Below, in pieces: positions 1 to 12,059 of a stretch of 64,000 nt of DNA. The stretch spans positions 24,206,288-24,270,287 of the forward strand of contig NC_036450.1 of the NCBI RefSeq assembly GCF_002775205.1, written 5' to 3'. How positions within the stretch are numbered: the stretch's first letter is position 1; every line of letters begins with the position of its first letter. This DNA is from Xiphophorus maculatus. Its lineage: Eukaryota > Chordata > Actinopteri > Cyprinodontiformes > Poeciliidae. The translations under genes were made by a program, and so were the position numbers. Under the pieces are notes generated by a model. That model was not told the DNA's origin. It searched no databases and saw nothing but the letters and a program-made list of their open reading frames with translations.

Positions 1-1160
1 AGCAGAGCAGCTGCAGCTAAAACTCAATCCCTATGTGGCCTCGGGGGAGAATCCTTCTGCAGGTCAGAGGTCGGCGTCAGTATAAAAAGAAAAAGAAAAA
101 GAGAAACGGCTTGGAGCTACGGGTGAGAGACGATCCCACTGACCTAAAGTTCATCTCCTGCATCGACCGCCGTCCTTCAGCCCGGCTCAGACTCCAAACG
201 CTGGTTTCTACCTCAGCGATCCAGCGGAGACAGAAACCAGCCGCATGACTTCAGAGCACAAGGATAGTCTGCTTAAAAAAAAACAAGCTGCCAAAAAAAG
301 AAAGAAAAAAAAAGCAGAAGTTTTGAAATAACTTCCTTCCTCAAATCAATCAAAAGAGCAAGAATGTGTAGCTTGCACAGTACATATTAGGAGATGTGTT
401 GTGATTTGAGTCTGACGCCAGCTGAGAGGACACCATGGATGTTCACCTACAGATAAGGTGACCATCCAACCTGGTCAAAGCGTCACAACATGGGAAAAAG
501 CTTTAAAAAAATCATAATAATCTAGGCAGCAAATGAGGAGCGTGGTCCTGATGTGACGGCTCGGTGATGAGAGAGAGAAGGCGCTAATTTTAGCTGGGTG
601 CGGGTTGGAGGGGGAGCCGCCTGTGACGTTTCGATTGTGTTGCTTCAGTGTATTTTGGCAAATGACGGCGACGCATCGCTGTCTGCGGAGGGGCGGAGAG
701 GCTGATCGGTGTTGTCGCCGCTCTCACGGGGCCTCTTGCGCTAAAATGTTCCTAACGTGTGAAGTTCACCGGAATTAGAACAGCAGCAGAGGGCTGCTGA
801 TACACAGGAACCGAAGGAACATCTGTTTGCTACTCGGAGAGCGTCTGTTTACCTGCTACATGCCTATCATTCTTATCAAGCAGGATATCTGGGGAAACTA
901 ATACATTGTTATGCGTGTTGGCCTTTCATCTGCACAAAAGCCTTGTTTAATATCCCTAAAAACGATTATTTGGGGGGGAAAATTAACAATTTGGGAAAAC
1001 TTCGTAGGCTATTTGTGTTCGCGTGTGTACAGGTGAAAAAAGAGATTTCAGGTCCTGCTCATTACAGTGTGCGACAAAAAAACATGATAATACGTCCCCA
1101 TACTTGCTTTAACATAACAACCAATCAGCATCGCCTTCAACCTCCCGGCGCCATGTTTAT
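1..1160. other. Non-coding flank, no gene recognised
   Basis: A/T-rich sequence with a modest CpG-rich patch at about 590-770. Open frames are short and resemble no family I know. If synteny with human holds, this may be intronic or 5' flank of PITPNM2, but no coding exon of it was recognised. Confidence 0.3.
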
Positions 1161-1169
1161 TTCCTTACA

Positions 1170-1330
1170 GACTTAGACTTAGACTTAGACTGACTTTATT
1201 GTCATTTTGCATGCACAGGGTGTATACAGAACGAAATTTCGTTGCATACGGCTCAGGACGGTGTTTTGAGCTTTCAATGTTGTGAGGCTACTCCAGAATA
1301 AAATAAAATACAGTATAAAATATGAATATA
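1170..1330 (-). mobile_element. Retroposon 3' tail with hexamer repeat
   Basis: Read on the minus strand it ends GACAATAAAGTCAGTC followed by CTAAGT-type hexamer repeats and contains ACGAAATTTCGTT. This is the usual 3' end of a common teleost LINE/SINE group. The 5' part is missing and no protein remains. Confidence 0.5.
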
Positions 1331-1399
1331 AATCTAAATATAAAATATAAAGTGCAGGAAGTCGTAGTTGTTTTTGAAGCGATCTGATTGGCTGACACA

Positions 1400-3940
1400 G
1401 GTTTCAGCGTTGCACTACACTGCCCCCTGTGGGTGTGGCATGTGTGTACAACAACACTGTCTTAAAACAATGTGACAGAGAGGCTTGGTTTTTTATAAAG
1501 ACGTGGCTGCATGTGTACAAGGCCTTAGTTGGATTTAGGCTCTGACTTTGACATTCTAACACAAGCGTAGGAACAGATTTAATCTCCTCCATTCCATTTT
1601 TGGCAGTAAGTCAAAACAAATGTTAACCACTGCAGGTCTTCCAGAAGTTACCAGGGGTCAGTTTTTGACGGTTTGACTGATTTGTAGTTGCGCCATATTT
1701 TCTGAACTGTGGGTCAAAAGACGCAAATCTTAAACCATTTTTAGGCTGATTATAAATGAATTCTATGGACAAACAATGTAACTGTATGGTGTAAAGTAGT
1801 ACAATTTCACTATTTATGTCCTGGTTTTTGGCTTTAATTGAAAAGGTTTATTTCATCTTTTATAAATGAAATCAATACTTCATTGTTTCTACATTTGTAG
1901 AAGCCTAAATGTATCTGCTTTTCATGGCCTGATGGCCTGAATCCTTGAGATCTGACGATGAGCTAAAGCTCTTTTAAAATAACAGATAAAGTTTAGGTGT
2001 TTTTATTTAGCCTGTGTTGACTTTATATCCAGTCTCTAGCCAGAAGCAACTCCTTTATGAGAGTTTCAGACTTCAGGAGACTGTCTGCAAATGACGATGA
2101 TGACTCATCCACACACCGGGGCTAACTTTGAATCTAAAAATATTTCAAACTTTGAACGCGGATGATGCAAAAACGGCATCGTTGCCGCCGAAGGAGATAG
2201 TCAGGAGGAGGCGGCCATTATCCAAAGAGAGATGCTGCCAGAATGTGCAGAGCTTCGTTTTTCCTGCAGTCTGTGTTGACTGCTGCCTGCAGGCGGCCAA
2301 CACAGATGCAAACTTTTTAGTTTCCATCTGTGCAACATCAGAGTGTTTATGTGCAGAACGAAAAGAGTGCTACCTTTTAAAAAAACCCAAAGCTAAATTG
2401 TAAACTGGCTGAATTTATACATAGATCGCTGTTATGACCTGGAACGAAAAGCAAAAATAAACAAAAGTAAAACAAAAAATAAAAATAGAAATTGCAACAT
2501 TTGTGCTGGAGTCATTTCCAGTTTTACAATTGGCGTCCCTTGCACACATATTCATCGTTCACAAGAGATTAAAAGAAAAAAGAGAGAGAAAACTTATGGA
2601 GCATCCTGAATCAAATATTCTTGCTTAGTCGAATAAAAAAAAAAAAATTCTGAAAATGTGTCTTGCCTGCATCTTAGCAACAACATTTTGGTAGGATAAG
2701 TCATATTTCAAGTAGCATGCATTCAAATTCTGCATATTTTTAACTTAAAGGCCTCTAGGACCATATCTAATGGTCCTAGAGGCCATGCAGTCACCAAACT
2801 GCATTTCAGTTTAGTGACTGAAATGCAAAAGCTAAAAAGAGAAACTCATAAGGACATTGTTTTTATGAAAAGGAAGAACAATCTGGGAAAAGAAAATTGT
2901 TAAAAAAAAAAGGGGGGGGGGATATGTAGGAATATAGTCATTCTTTTATTTGGCAATAATATATCACAATTACACATTCTCTTGATAGCCTGAAGCATAA
3001 CCTCTCATTCATTGATTTTTTTCTGTGTGTGTTTGTTTCAGAATCAATTCCTGCGATGGTTTCATATTCTGTACCTAGACAGATCTGTACGCCTGGCCAA
3101 GTCATGAAAAAATTGTACACTGGGTTAATTTTATGCACCAGCACAGGACATACAGCTCAGGCACCAATAAATGAGATCATGAAAAATTAATGTAGGAGGA
3201 AGCAAACAAAAACAAGATGAAATGGCTCAAAGGAGTGAAGCGAGCAGGACACAAAGCAGAGCATGTACAGCACAAAGGAGGAAACTAATTCAAAACGATT
3301 AGTGCAAGGGAGTTAAAATCGCATTATCAGAGGTGAAACCAATTATTTAAAGTTAATGTTTGCTTAATTCAAATGGGAAAAACTTGTTTTCTGATTGTGT
3401 CGTTGAGCTGCATTAATGGTTCGTCAAAAGCGACAAGATGTTAAGTTCCATCTAGCACAGCTGGCTGAAGCGAGAAAAGCTACCCAGACTACCAACTGGA
3501 GCAACGACAAGTTAGCTCACGAAACACAGGAATGACTGGAAACACCAAAGAAGAAGAGCAAGCCGGCGAAATGAATGTTGCCGTTAATGAAATACGGAGC
3601 CGGAAACAGGAGGCCGGCGGAGGAAGACGCTGCTGCTAATTCACCACGGCGATTCGAAGCCCCGGAGATGAAGAAGCTCCGCCCCTTCACCCAGCACCAT
3701 TAGCGCTTGGCCCGGGTCCAGACCTGAGAGCCTGGCTAATATACAGCTTTTCTCAGCCAGAGTGGTTTGGGAGAGCCACAGCACTGACACCAGCTCCCTT
3801 CAGCCGCAGTCACTTAGCACAGAGATTACCATCCATCCTGACAGCCAAGCATCGCTCATGTTTGCCATGTGTGGCTATAAAAAGACAGAAGGTCTTCAGG
3901 TAGACAGCGTGCTAGAAAAAACACCTAAAAGACAGAATCG
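1400..3940. other. Intergenic stretch, no gene recognised
   Basis: Mostly A/T-rich, with two tandem perfect hairpins (2750-2827) and a GC-richer block at about 3480-3760 that has no convincing frame. Confidence 0.3.
2750..2827. repeat. Two tandem perfect hairpins
   Basis: First hairpin: 15-bp arms GGCCTCTAGGACCAT (2750-2764) and 2770-2784 with a 5-nt loop. Second: 11-bp arms TGCATTTCAGT (2800-2810) and 2817-2827 with a 6-nt loop. Function unknown. Confidence 0.85.
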
Positions 3941-4198
3941 TCTAGGCCTGTCACAATGAATCGCATGATAAATTAAAACAAACTCAATAATTTCCATTGC
4001 CATGATTTATCGTTGATCTCTTTTTTTTCTCTCTTTCTACCAAAAACTGGATGCTAAACGTCTTCAGTTTGGTGCTGTGATCTCAACTAGCTTTTTTTTT
4101 TTTAAAGGACAACTTTGTTTGCAGAGACTTCATAATTCACTTTATTTATTGTTTTGTTTATTTATTTTGTATATTTAAGATGCCTTCCAGTTCCAGTG

Positions 4199-5024
4199 CA
4201 GGGTTTCCCCCAGAAAACTCGCTAAGCCCAGTGGTCGGGGCGCCGAGGCGCTCCACCGTGTTTTTGTGTTAGAAGATGTTAAGCAGACAGGAAATGTAAA
4301 AATATTACTGGGTAATTATATGTTACGGGAAGACATTGCCAGTGAAACGATATTTCAACCCACAACTAGTGTTAAATCAAAAAACACAATCAAAATGAAA
4401 ATCAAGTATTTGCATTTCTGTTTAATCCAAATTAAGTCAGAGGCTCCATGAGGCCCCCCAGGCCTTCAGGGCCCCATAAATGCTAATATTTTTACACAGA
4501 CTACAGATACATAAACAGGGGCGCCGTATATGGGGGAGTCGAACCCACGACGGCCGCGTCGAGGACTCAAGGCCTCCAAACATGGGCCGCGCCATCCCCC
4601 ACGCCACCACGGCACGCCCCCTGTTATCCAAGATATTTAATATTAACACAACCTGCTATAGTTTTCTGTTTGTAAACATCACGATAGCAGTTTTGGATGT
4701 GTAGCACTGACAGATAAACTTAGCCATCTATCCGTGCTACGGTAGGAAAATCTGACGAGGTAGCACTGATAGTCAGAACACCGGCTTTAAATGCATAAAC
4801 TATGAACCTATCTCCTATAAACGTATCTTTTAGGAATAAATCTGCTCCGCCAGTGAAACGCAATAGAGACGTTTGCAATCCCGCTTTTAAAAAAACAAAA
4901 AAAGATTTTTTTCAATTATTATTATTATTTTCCTAAAAACATAAACAAGAAATGCTTAGCCTGGCGGTGGGGCTAGTAAAGCATGGCGGGCCGCCAGGCC
5001 TATAATACACTGGGGGAAACCCTG
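4199..5024. mobile_element. MITE-like element inserted in the 3942-5208 element, 5-bp target duplication
   Basis: Inverted ends CAGGGTTTCCCCCAG and CTGGGGGAAACCCTG, flanked by CAGTG at 4194-4198 and 5025-5029. The related copy at 31.5 kb has a single CAATG at the same point and no insertion, which confirms the boundaries. It carries a SINE head at about 4518-4623. The superfamily is uncertain. Confidence 0.7.
4518..4623 (-). mobile_element. tRNA-derived SINE head (minus strand)
   Basis: Reverse complement resembles the first half of the SINE at 45035-45244. The B box GGTTCGACTCC (minus) is at 4535-4545, and GGCCTTGAGTCCTC between the boxes is shared. The 3' tail is missing, so the copy is truncated. 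Confidence 0.7.
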
Positions 5025-5639
5025 CAGTGTTAAATGTTCATTAGAATTGAAAGTTTATTGACCCTTGAGAATCTGTTCTTGAATGATTATTATGCCATTA
5101 TCATTGTATTACTTAAAAACTGTCTCAAAACAACAATATTATCGTTTATCGCAATAACTTCTGGGACAATTTATCATCCAGCAAAATCTGTTATTGTGAC
5201 AGGTCTAGAGCGATCGCCTCATTAAAGAAATTCTTCACAATATTTTTAGCCTTCACTCAAATAGTCACATGGGATTTGGTTTTGTCATCTTAACACTAAA
5301 TTCAACAAAGTCTGTGATATGGTGGAGTGTGCGGGTGCCACATTCGGTGTGCAAGCCCCATGATACGTAATGGCCAGGTTATGTCATCAAACAGCAAAGA
5401 TAACAAGAGCGAAAGCCGCAAAACTTCAAACTACATCTTGATTTGATCGTCGTTTCGACAAGGACTTGTTCATTCCACTTGAATGCCTCGCGTTTGTGCT
5501 TGGCTCTGAAAGCTCTGCCTCATTCGTTCCTCTCAAATCAGTGATCGGCTGAATATTTAATGGTGACACAATGCCTCGTTGCATCCTAACAAAGCTGTGG
5601 GACTGTTAATTAGAGTGAGTGCTCAGGCTGTGCGACGCA

Positions 5640-5672
5640 GCCAGCCAGCCAGCCAGCCAGCAAGCCACCTAC
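5640..5672. repeat. CAGC tetranucleotide microsatellite
   Basis: Repeated CCAGCCAGCCAGC units with one AAGC variant. Confidence 0.8.
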
Positions 5673-5819
5673 CAGACACTCGGCTCTCATCCAAACGCAT
5701 CTTTCACACACTGCCACCACAGTGTAATAATAACTAAGTCAGGTTGTACATTAAAGTTTTCATACTGAATGTAGTGAGTAAATATTAGTCAGAATAATAG
5801 TGACAGGTTACATACATAT

Positions 5820-6320
5820 GATACCATTTAAGCTAACCTTCGCATACACTAGTGTTTGCATATTACATGGAGTATGCTACTGGAGATCAACCTGCAAACT
5901 ACAGCATTCTAGCTAACACTAAGTCAATGTTAGTGAACATGCTAGCGATAGCTCAAGTATGCATGGCAGCAATGAAGCTGACCTTGGTGTGTTAGCTGAG
6001 TTTAGTGTATATACTGCTATTTACATTCTGGAAGGAATGAGTCAGTATGATAGTCATATTTCTCAAGCTAATAGCATTATAGCTAATTTTGATATAAAGG
6101 AGTTATATGCAGTTTGTCTAACGAATGGAGAAAGACAATGTTAGTCAACATGCTAGTAATAGCACACATGCCATTTATAGCAGTGTAGCTGACCTTAGCA
6201 TTTTAGCTCATTTTAACATATTAATGCTTGCACACTAAATGGAGTAACTCAGTGACAGCCCACAAGCTATGAACAACATTTTAGCTAACTTTAGCATTTT
6301 AGCTAATTCTGCATATTTTC
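5820..6320. repeat. Degenerate minisatellite of TTAGCTAA-type words
   Basis: Roughly twenty recurrences of words such as CATTTTAGCTAA, TAGCTAAC and ATGCTAG over 500 bp. The 8-mer TTAGCTAA is its own reverse complement. Units are irregular; no coding potential. Confidence 0.6.
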
Positions 6321-7149
6321 AGGAGATGCAACAAACACAAATAAAAACTATCTGTTATTTTAAGCTGCTTAGGCTGTGACACTTAAACCTGAAGTTCGCA
6401 CAACCAGGGCCACCGTATGATTCAGATCTGACAGACACTTTTACTGGGTCTCTTTTAAATTTCTTCAGAAATTTCAAGTTTCTTCCTAAAATTCTGTTTC
6501 AGTCAACGTAGAAGTACCTAGAAGTGGTAGCTCCCCACAAACAGCATTTAAAGGTTGTGCCCCACCAGGTTTGTTCCCTGTACATCTTCATCTGAGAAAG
6601 AAACAACCATCAAGAGACTTTGGGCCATCTTTCCAACTTCAATTATTTTTTTTACTAAATCTGTAAACCTCAAATGTGTCCTTAGCCTCCAATTCTTTGT
6701 AGCACACTCCAGACAAACAGAAAGCAACTCAAAATCAAAGGCTTGACAACAAAAACAAAATGTAAAAAGTCCACAAAGAGACAGTAGCTGCATAAAATGA
6801 CTAACAAGGAAAGTAAGTAGATACCTTTTGAAGGCTTTTTAACAGAATTAAAGTGGAAAAAACAAGAAAATTAGAACTGGATTTACTCAAAGGATCGTTG
6901 ATTATCTGCCTTATGTGATGTCATCAGATGAGTATGAAAACATGGAAGCTTGTTTACAATGAAATAACTAAAGAATTAGGAACGATAACAATGAGATGTC
7001 TGTGGGTGACAAACCCACATCTGAAGTGAGTCTGATTTTACAAAACAAAACAACAACAAAAAAACTCTTGGCACACAGCTTTAAATATTATACATATAGA
7101 ACATTGACAGCACTGTTTATGTTAAAGTGAAGTGGGGAAAAAGAAAGCA

Positions 7150-7950
7150 GCCTAACGATTCCAGAGGAAGATTGGGACCACGTCTGTAAGATACCATGGA
7201 CAACAACAAGATCGAAGGTTTGGCGTGAATTTTGCTGGAAAAGCATTATAAGATTTTTCATAACCCCAGAGCAGAAACGATATCAGGGAAGGAGCGATAG
7301 CTGCTGGAGATGTGGCAGGTGCGGTGCCAATCATTCCCATATTTTCTGGGACTGTCAAACCATCCAGCAATATTGGTCTCAAATCCATGAACATTTTACA
7401 GAACATTTTCGCATTTAATTTTCCTTTGACCTTTTGAATCCATATTTTTATGTCACATACAGGTCTACAAACTGAACCATAATGATCAAAAACTCCTGTA
7501 CATTTTGCTGGCGGGGAGCAAAAAGGCCCTTAAACGGGAACCTCCAACAACTGAGGACTGGATTAACGTAGAGAAAGAGAATTATGTATTTGGAGAGACT
7601 TTTTCCATTAGTGTGCAGAGGGACACTTTCTACAGGATATGGTCAAGGTGGACGGAATATGTCAAACACCTTTTGTAAACCTTGCTATCATTCAGATTGA
7701 TGTTTTGATTTGATATGTGATGCCAATGATTGTTGGTACTCAGGCTCCCATTTAAGCTCTGGTTGGTTTTTGTTGGTTTTGCTTTGTCTTTTTGTTGTTG
7801 TTTCGTTTTGGTTCTTTTATTTTTTTTCTCTCAAGGAAAAAAGTGTGAAAACTGAGAAAGAGTGTAAAAATGAGAACAAAATCAATATAATTATATCACT
7901 ATAATGTAATGTGCTTTCTCAATAAAAATGTTAATATATATATAAAAAAA
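7150..7950 (+). pseudogene. L1-type LINE ORF2 C-terminal relic
   Basis: The plus strand encodes the end of a fish L1/Tx1-like ORF2. One frame has a Cys-rich block, CWRCGRCGANHSHIFWDC, and stops at about 7417. A second frame continues with LLYILLAGSKKALKRE, TTEDWINVEKENY and RIWSRWTEYVKHLL before TAA at about 7678. The frames are split by a shift, so it is dead. An AATAAA near 7920 and an A-rich tail mark the element end. The reverse transcriptase part is absent (5' truncation). Confidence 0.75.
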
Positions 7951-8391
7951 GAGAATATAGAATATCGGCTCAAAAAGCTCAATTCTGTATCCTGAGGAAT
8001 TGTATCAAACAGTTTTTATCTAACAGTTTCTATTACACAAGGAAAACACCAGCTAGTTTAGGGGAAACTACCACTTTGTTATTCCACAGGAGAAACTATC
8101 TGTTAGTTTACATCCTAAACAGGTTTAGAACAAAAAACAGGAAAAAAAAGGCAGCAAAAAGACGGTGGGTTATTTGCAGGCTGTGAAAACGGAGGTGATT
8201 ACGGCAGCAGACTGAGAGACATGAATAGACAGAGTCGCTCATTCGCATCCAACGTCACCCACCACTCAGTCCTGACTGTGAAGCCACATTCAAGTGGGCT
8301 GGAATCCCTCTGTTTACGCTGCTAAAAATAGATTTCACACACTGAGATGACGTGGCTTCTCGTGATGAGCCCCTCCCCCCCACCCCCTTAC

Positions 8392-8468
8392 CCATCATGC
8401 CCTCTTCCCAGTTATCGGTATGCAGCTCCCAGCCGCCCTACATGCCAACTCTCCTCAGATCCGTAGAT
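8392..8468 (-). other. Exon-like block, probably non-coding, of an unknown transcript
   Basis: On the minus strand a strong polypyrimidine tract and acceptor (CTCTCTCTTTTAG) precede 77 nt that end at a donor, GG|GTAAGGGGG. All three frames contain stops, so it could only be a UTR exon. A 5' UTR exon of the next gene (PITPNM2 by human synteny) is one possibility; chance is another. Confidence 0.25.
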
Positions 8469-9011
8469 CTAAAAGAGAGAGAGATGGATGGATATATAAA
8501 AAAGGAAAGTTAATCAATACTATGACTCATTCTTTCTGTGGCAACCACTTCCGGACAGCATTCATCGAAGCAAATCGAATCATTTCAGCTCAATAATCAG
8601 CTCCATCTTCTACCACTCTGCCTTGCACGTCTGTGTGACTCCTTCATGCAAAAGAGGAGAGAATACGCCACTTCTCAAACCGTTTGACTGAACAAGAGAA
8701 CAGCAGCTCCAAAAGCCCTCGCCAGGTTAAGTCTGAGGCTTCAATATTTGCATTTGCCTTGCACTACATCATGTACACACCCCAGCTTCAGGGCCAAAAA
8801 CGAGCATAAGTACCGATGACTCATCCTGCACACCAGAGTGTACACAACCGGCAAGTCCAATGGGAAAAAGACCAAGTTCCTCGCCTGGTCTTTTGTTGAG
8901 AGAGTGAAAAGAAATGAAGGATGTGTCTCGTTTTTCCAGAGGTAGCTTGGATGGGATTCTCCCAGGCTGTCAGGGAAAAGCCCTGGTATTACAGCTACAG
9001 ATGGTGTAGAG

Positions 9012-9235
9012 CAGGGGTCTCAAACTCCAGTCCTCGAGGGCCGCAGTCCTGCACCTTTTAGATGTGCCTCTGCTGCACCACCTGAATAGAATAATTAGGT
9101 CATTAGCCAGGCTCGGAAAACTGATCTACACAAGGAGGAGGTAATTAAGCCATTTCATTCCAGTGTTTTTGTACCTGTGGCACATCTAAAAACTGTAGGT
9201 CTGCGGCCCTCGAGGACTAGAGTTTGAGACCCCTG
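9012..9235. mobile_element. hAT MITE with perfect 8-bp target duplication
   Basis: 224-bp element with inverted ends CAGGGGTCTCAAACTC and GAGTTTGAGACCCCTG (near-perfect), flanked by GTGTAGAG at 9004-9011 and 9236-9243. An 8-bp duplication is diagnostic of hAT transposition. A second copy of the family lies at 56971-57172. Confidence 0.93.
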
Positions 9236-9429
9236 GTGTAGAGGAAAAGGGCGTGGTTCATACCATCTTACCATCGTCTAGACTCATTCAAGAGCTTAAC
9301 TTGTACAAGAACAAGAGTGGTGAACAACGAGACATGGTGAGCAATTGCAGCTATGGCATTGAATACAATGCCATAGCCTTACACCTTTAGCTATTAGCTT
9401 GCCTTACATCTTTAGCCATTCTCCTTTGC

Positions 9430-10345
9430 AGTATCAGGTTGGATGGAGGCGTCTGTCGGTCATTTTCAGATCTATCCAGAGCTGTTCAATCAGATTCAAG
9501 TCTGGACTTTGGCTTGGCCACTCCTTTGAGATCTCATGCCATGAGTGTTGGGTTGTTGTCTTGCTGACAAATTAACCGTTGCCCCAGTTAGAGGCCAAGA
9601 TGCTCTGGAGCAGGTTTTTTATCCAGGATGTCTTTGTACAGTGATAGTCTGTCAGTATCTGCTGCTGCAAAACATCTGCATAGCACAATGCTGTCACCAC
9701 TATAGGGATAGTAATGACCTGGTGATGAGTTGTGGCTGGTTTCCTTCAAACAAGACGCCAGGCATTCACATCAAAGAGTTCAGTCTTTGTCTCATCAGAT
9801 CAGAGAATCTTGTTTCTCCTGGTCTGAGAGTCCTTCAGGTGCGTTTTGGTACAGACAGGGTGCCATTAGCCTTTAATTAAGAAGTCTGGCTGGCCTATCA
9901 TGCAGGCCAGGCGATTGGTGGATTGCTGCAGAGCTGGTTGTCCCTCTGGAAGGTTCTCCTCTCTCTACAGAGGAACGCTGGAGCTGTGACAGAGCGATCA
10001 TCAGGTTCTTGGTCATCTCCTTGACTAAGGCCCTTCCCTCCAGATCCTTCCGTTCAGACGGCTGACCAGCTCTAGGAAGAGTCCTGCTGGTTTCAAACTT
10101 CTTCCACTGACCAATGATGAAGGCCACTGAACTCACTGGGACCTTTAGAGCAGCAGAAAAGTTTCTGGAGCCTTTCCCAAATTTGCGCCTCAAGACAATC
10201 CCGCCCCAGAAGTCCACAGAAAAATCCCTTGATGTCCTGCTAACCTGCATTGCCAGCTATATAGACCGGTGTGTGCTTTTCCAAACCAAGTCCAATCAGC
10301 TGAATTTACCACAGGTGGACTCCAGTTTGGAAAACAAAATGCTCC
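9430..10345 (-). pseudogene. Tc1-like transposase relic
   Basis: The minus-strand frame 9873-10250 encodes the N-terminal DNA-binding part of a Tc1-like transposase: ISAALKVP-type FSAALKVPVSS, WKKFETSRTLPRAGQPS, LQRSSVERGEPS and AAIHQS. Further left the homology continues in other frames: a region equivalent to ILWSDETKIELFGVN is readable but its Trp codon is now a stop, followed by degraded blocks down to about 9430. Terminal repeats were not found. Inactive through stops and frameshifts. Confidence 0.88.
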
Positions 10346-10349
10346 ACCT

Positions 10350-12000
10350 AAAAAGCAACGTTTTTAAAATACAACTATTTATTACAAATAGTCTGACATT
10401 AAGGCAATATTATTCCTTTCTTCATCCACTTCCATTGGCTTGTCTGTTTCACTATCTACAGTAGGGTTCATCTTCTGCTGAACAGTTCATAGACCACAAG
10501 ATTACACAGGTTGCCTTGCGGTCTATGAACCATCTGCGAATTGCTGTGATTCCTAGCACTTCACTGGTATTCAGGGCTTTCCAAGTATTATGTATGTTTC
10601 CTGGAAAATGTTGGCTTCTCCGAAGCGTTTTCCTGAATAAGTTAAGAGGCGGTGTCGGATTACACAAACAGCTTCTGTTGCGTTTTCACCTTTAGATTCT
10701 AGTAGCTTTAATGGCAGGAGTGTGCAAGAGTCAGATGAAGCGACATGTTTCTAAGCAGTGAGTAAAACAGAAAAACATTTCTATGATTTATTTATTAAGT
10801 AAAAGTTTTATAACGTAGTTGCATAATAAATGCATCCCGGAAGCAAACACAGTGCATCCTAAAATTGATAAATTTCTTTCTTTTTTTTTTTTCTCTATAA
10901 CATTTCAAACCCTTTGGTATGAAACTGAGCTCCGGTGGATCCTGTTTCCACCGCACCATGAAGTCAAATGAAGACTTTAGAGACTGGATTGCGCCAAGGC
11001 ACAAATCTGGGGGAAAGACGCAGAAATACTGAAGAGTTGAACGTCCAAAAAAAGCCAACATGGTCTTTGCTATTAATAGTTACTAAAAGTTTTAAATCAA
11101 TAGAACCATCAGGATGCTAGACCAAATTTTGCTTCTTATCCAAAGAGGTGACAAAGAACCCAATAGTCACTAAGGTGGAGCTCCATCGTTCTCCTGTGAA
11201 GACAGAAGCACTTTGAAGGCTAACAATAGCTAATGTAGTCCAACTACCAGACCGTTTTGATAGAGTGCTCAGATGGATCTGATAGTCAACTTGAATTTTG
11301 CAGAAATGCAGAAAAGGATCCCCAACTCCTGTCCTGCAACCGTCATGTGCATCGTCAAATGACTGAGGAATCTCCTTTACACTTTGCACAGGCCTAGTAA
11401 TTAATTATCCATTATATTCAAATGTGCCGACACACTGATTCATCTAAAACGTTGCAGAAGAAGAGCTCCCTGTGAACTGGAGTTAAAAGACATCTGCCTT
11501 AGAGATGGTTAGATTAGTAGAGACAAAATTCTTTGCTCAGAGAAACAAAATCAGTGGGGATGGGGGACTCCAGGAGCCCAGGGAGCCAAACAGGCTAAGA
11601 CCGCCTCTGATAGTGGCACTAGTGAAAAACACCCATAAGCTGATGATACAGTTTGACTAATTTTTCCAACGCTGTGACCCAGAGCACACAGAAAGATGGT
11701 TCAGAAGAAGCATCCCAGATCCAGACACCTGAGCACTATTATGACCAAAAATTAAAAAAAAATCTCCTCAACCACTACAGTAACATTTTCAAAGTTGCAC
11801 ACAAAAGCCCCAAAAGAGGCGTCGAAACATCTCCTTATATTCCCTCAGTAACAGATCCGCAGCAGTGCAGTCATCTGCAGCTGCAGGTCAGCCAGATTTC
11901 TGAACTCTCCACCGGTCAGCCGCGTTGTTGTGCTCACCATGTGACCAACGCTGCCACAAATAAATGCCTAACCACGGAGCAGCAGCGTCCGCATTGTGCT
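10350..12000. other. Intergenic stretch, no gene recognised
   Basis: A/T-rich with scattered short open frames that show no family motifs and no coherent splice pattern. Confidence 0.3.
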
Positions 12001-12059
12001 CCTAATTAAAGAGAGACAGCAGAGGCTGATTAGCAGTGGAAAGGGCTGTGTTAAAGTAA

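Larger units (their letters stand above)
3942..5208. mobile_element. hAT-like non-autonomous element, copy 1, interrupted by another insertion
   Basis: Terminal inverted repeats: left TAGGCCTGTCACAATGAAT, right (reverse complement) TAGACCTGTCACAATAACA. Most of the interior matches a second, left-truncated copy at about 31256-31656. A separate element (4199-5024) has inserted into this copy. No transposase frame. Confidence 0.6.

Noticed and set aside
33..248. 71-codon plus-strand frame at the left edge
   Set aside because: Basic low-complexity product without family resemblance; no splice support.
1411..1432. CTCF-like CCCACAGGGGGCAGTG (minus strand)
   Set aside because: Core is good but the upstream half differs from consensus; left out as weak.
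4437..4704. Frames of 70-74 codons on both strands
   Set aside because: They fall on the SINE head and MITE; no protein family.
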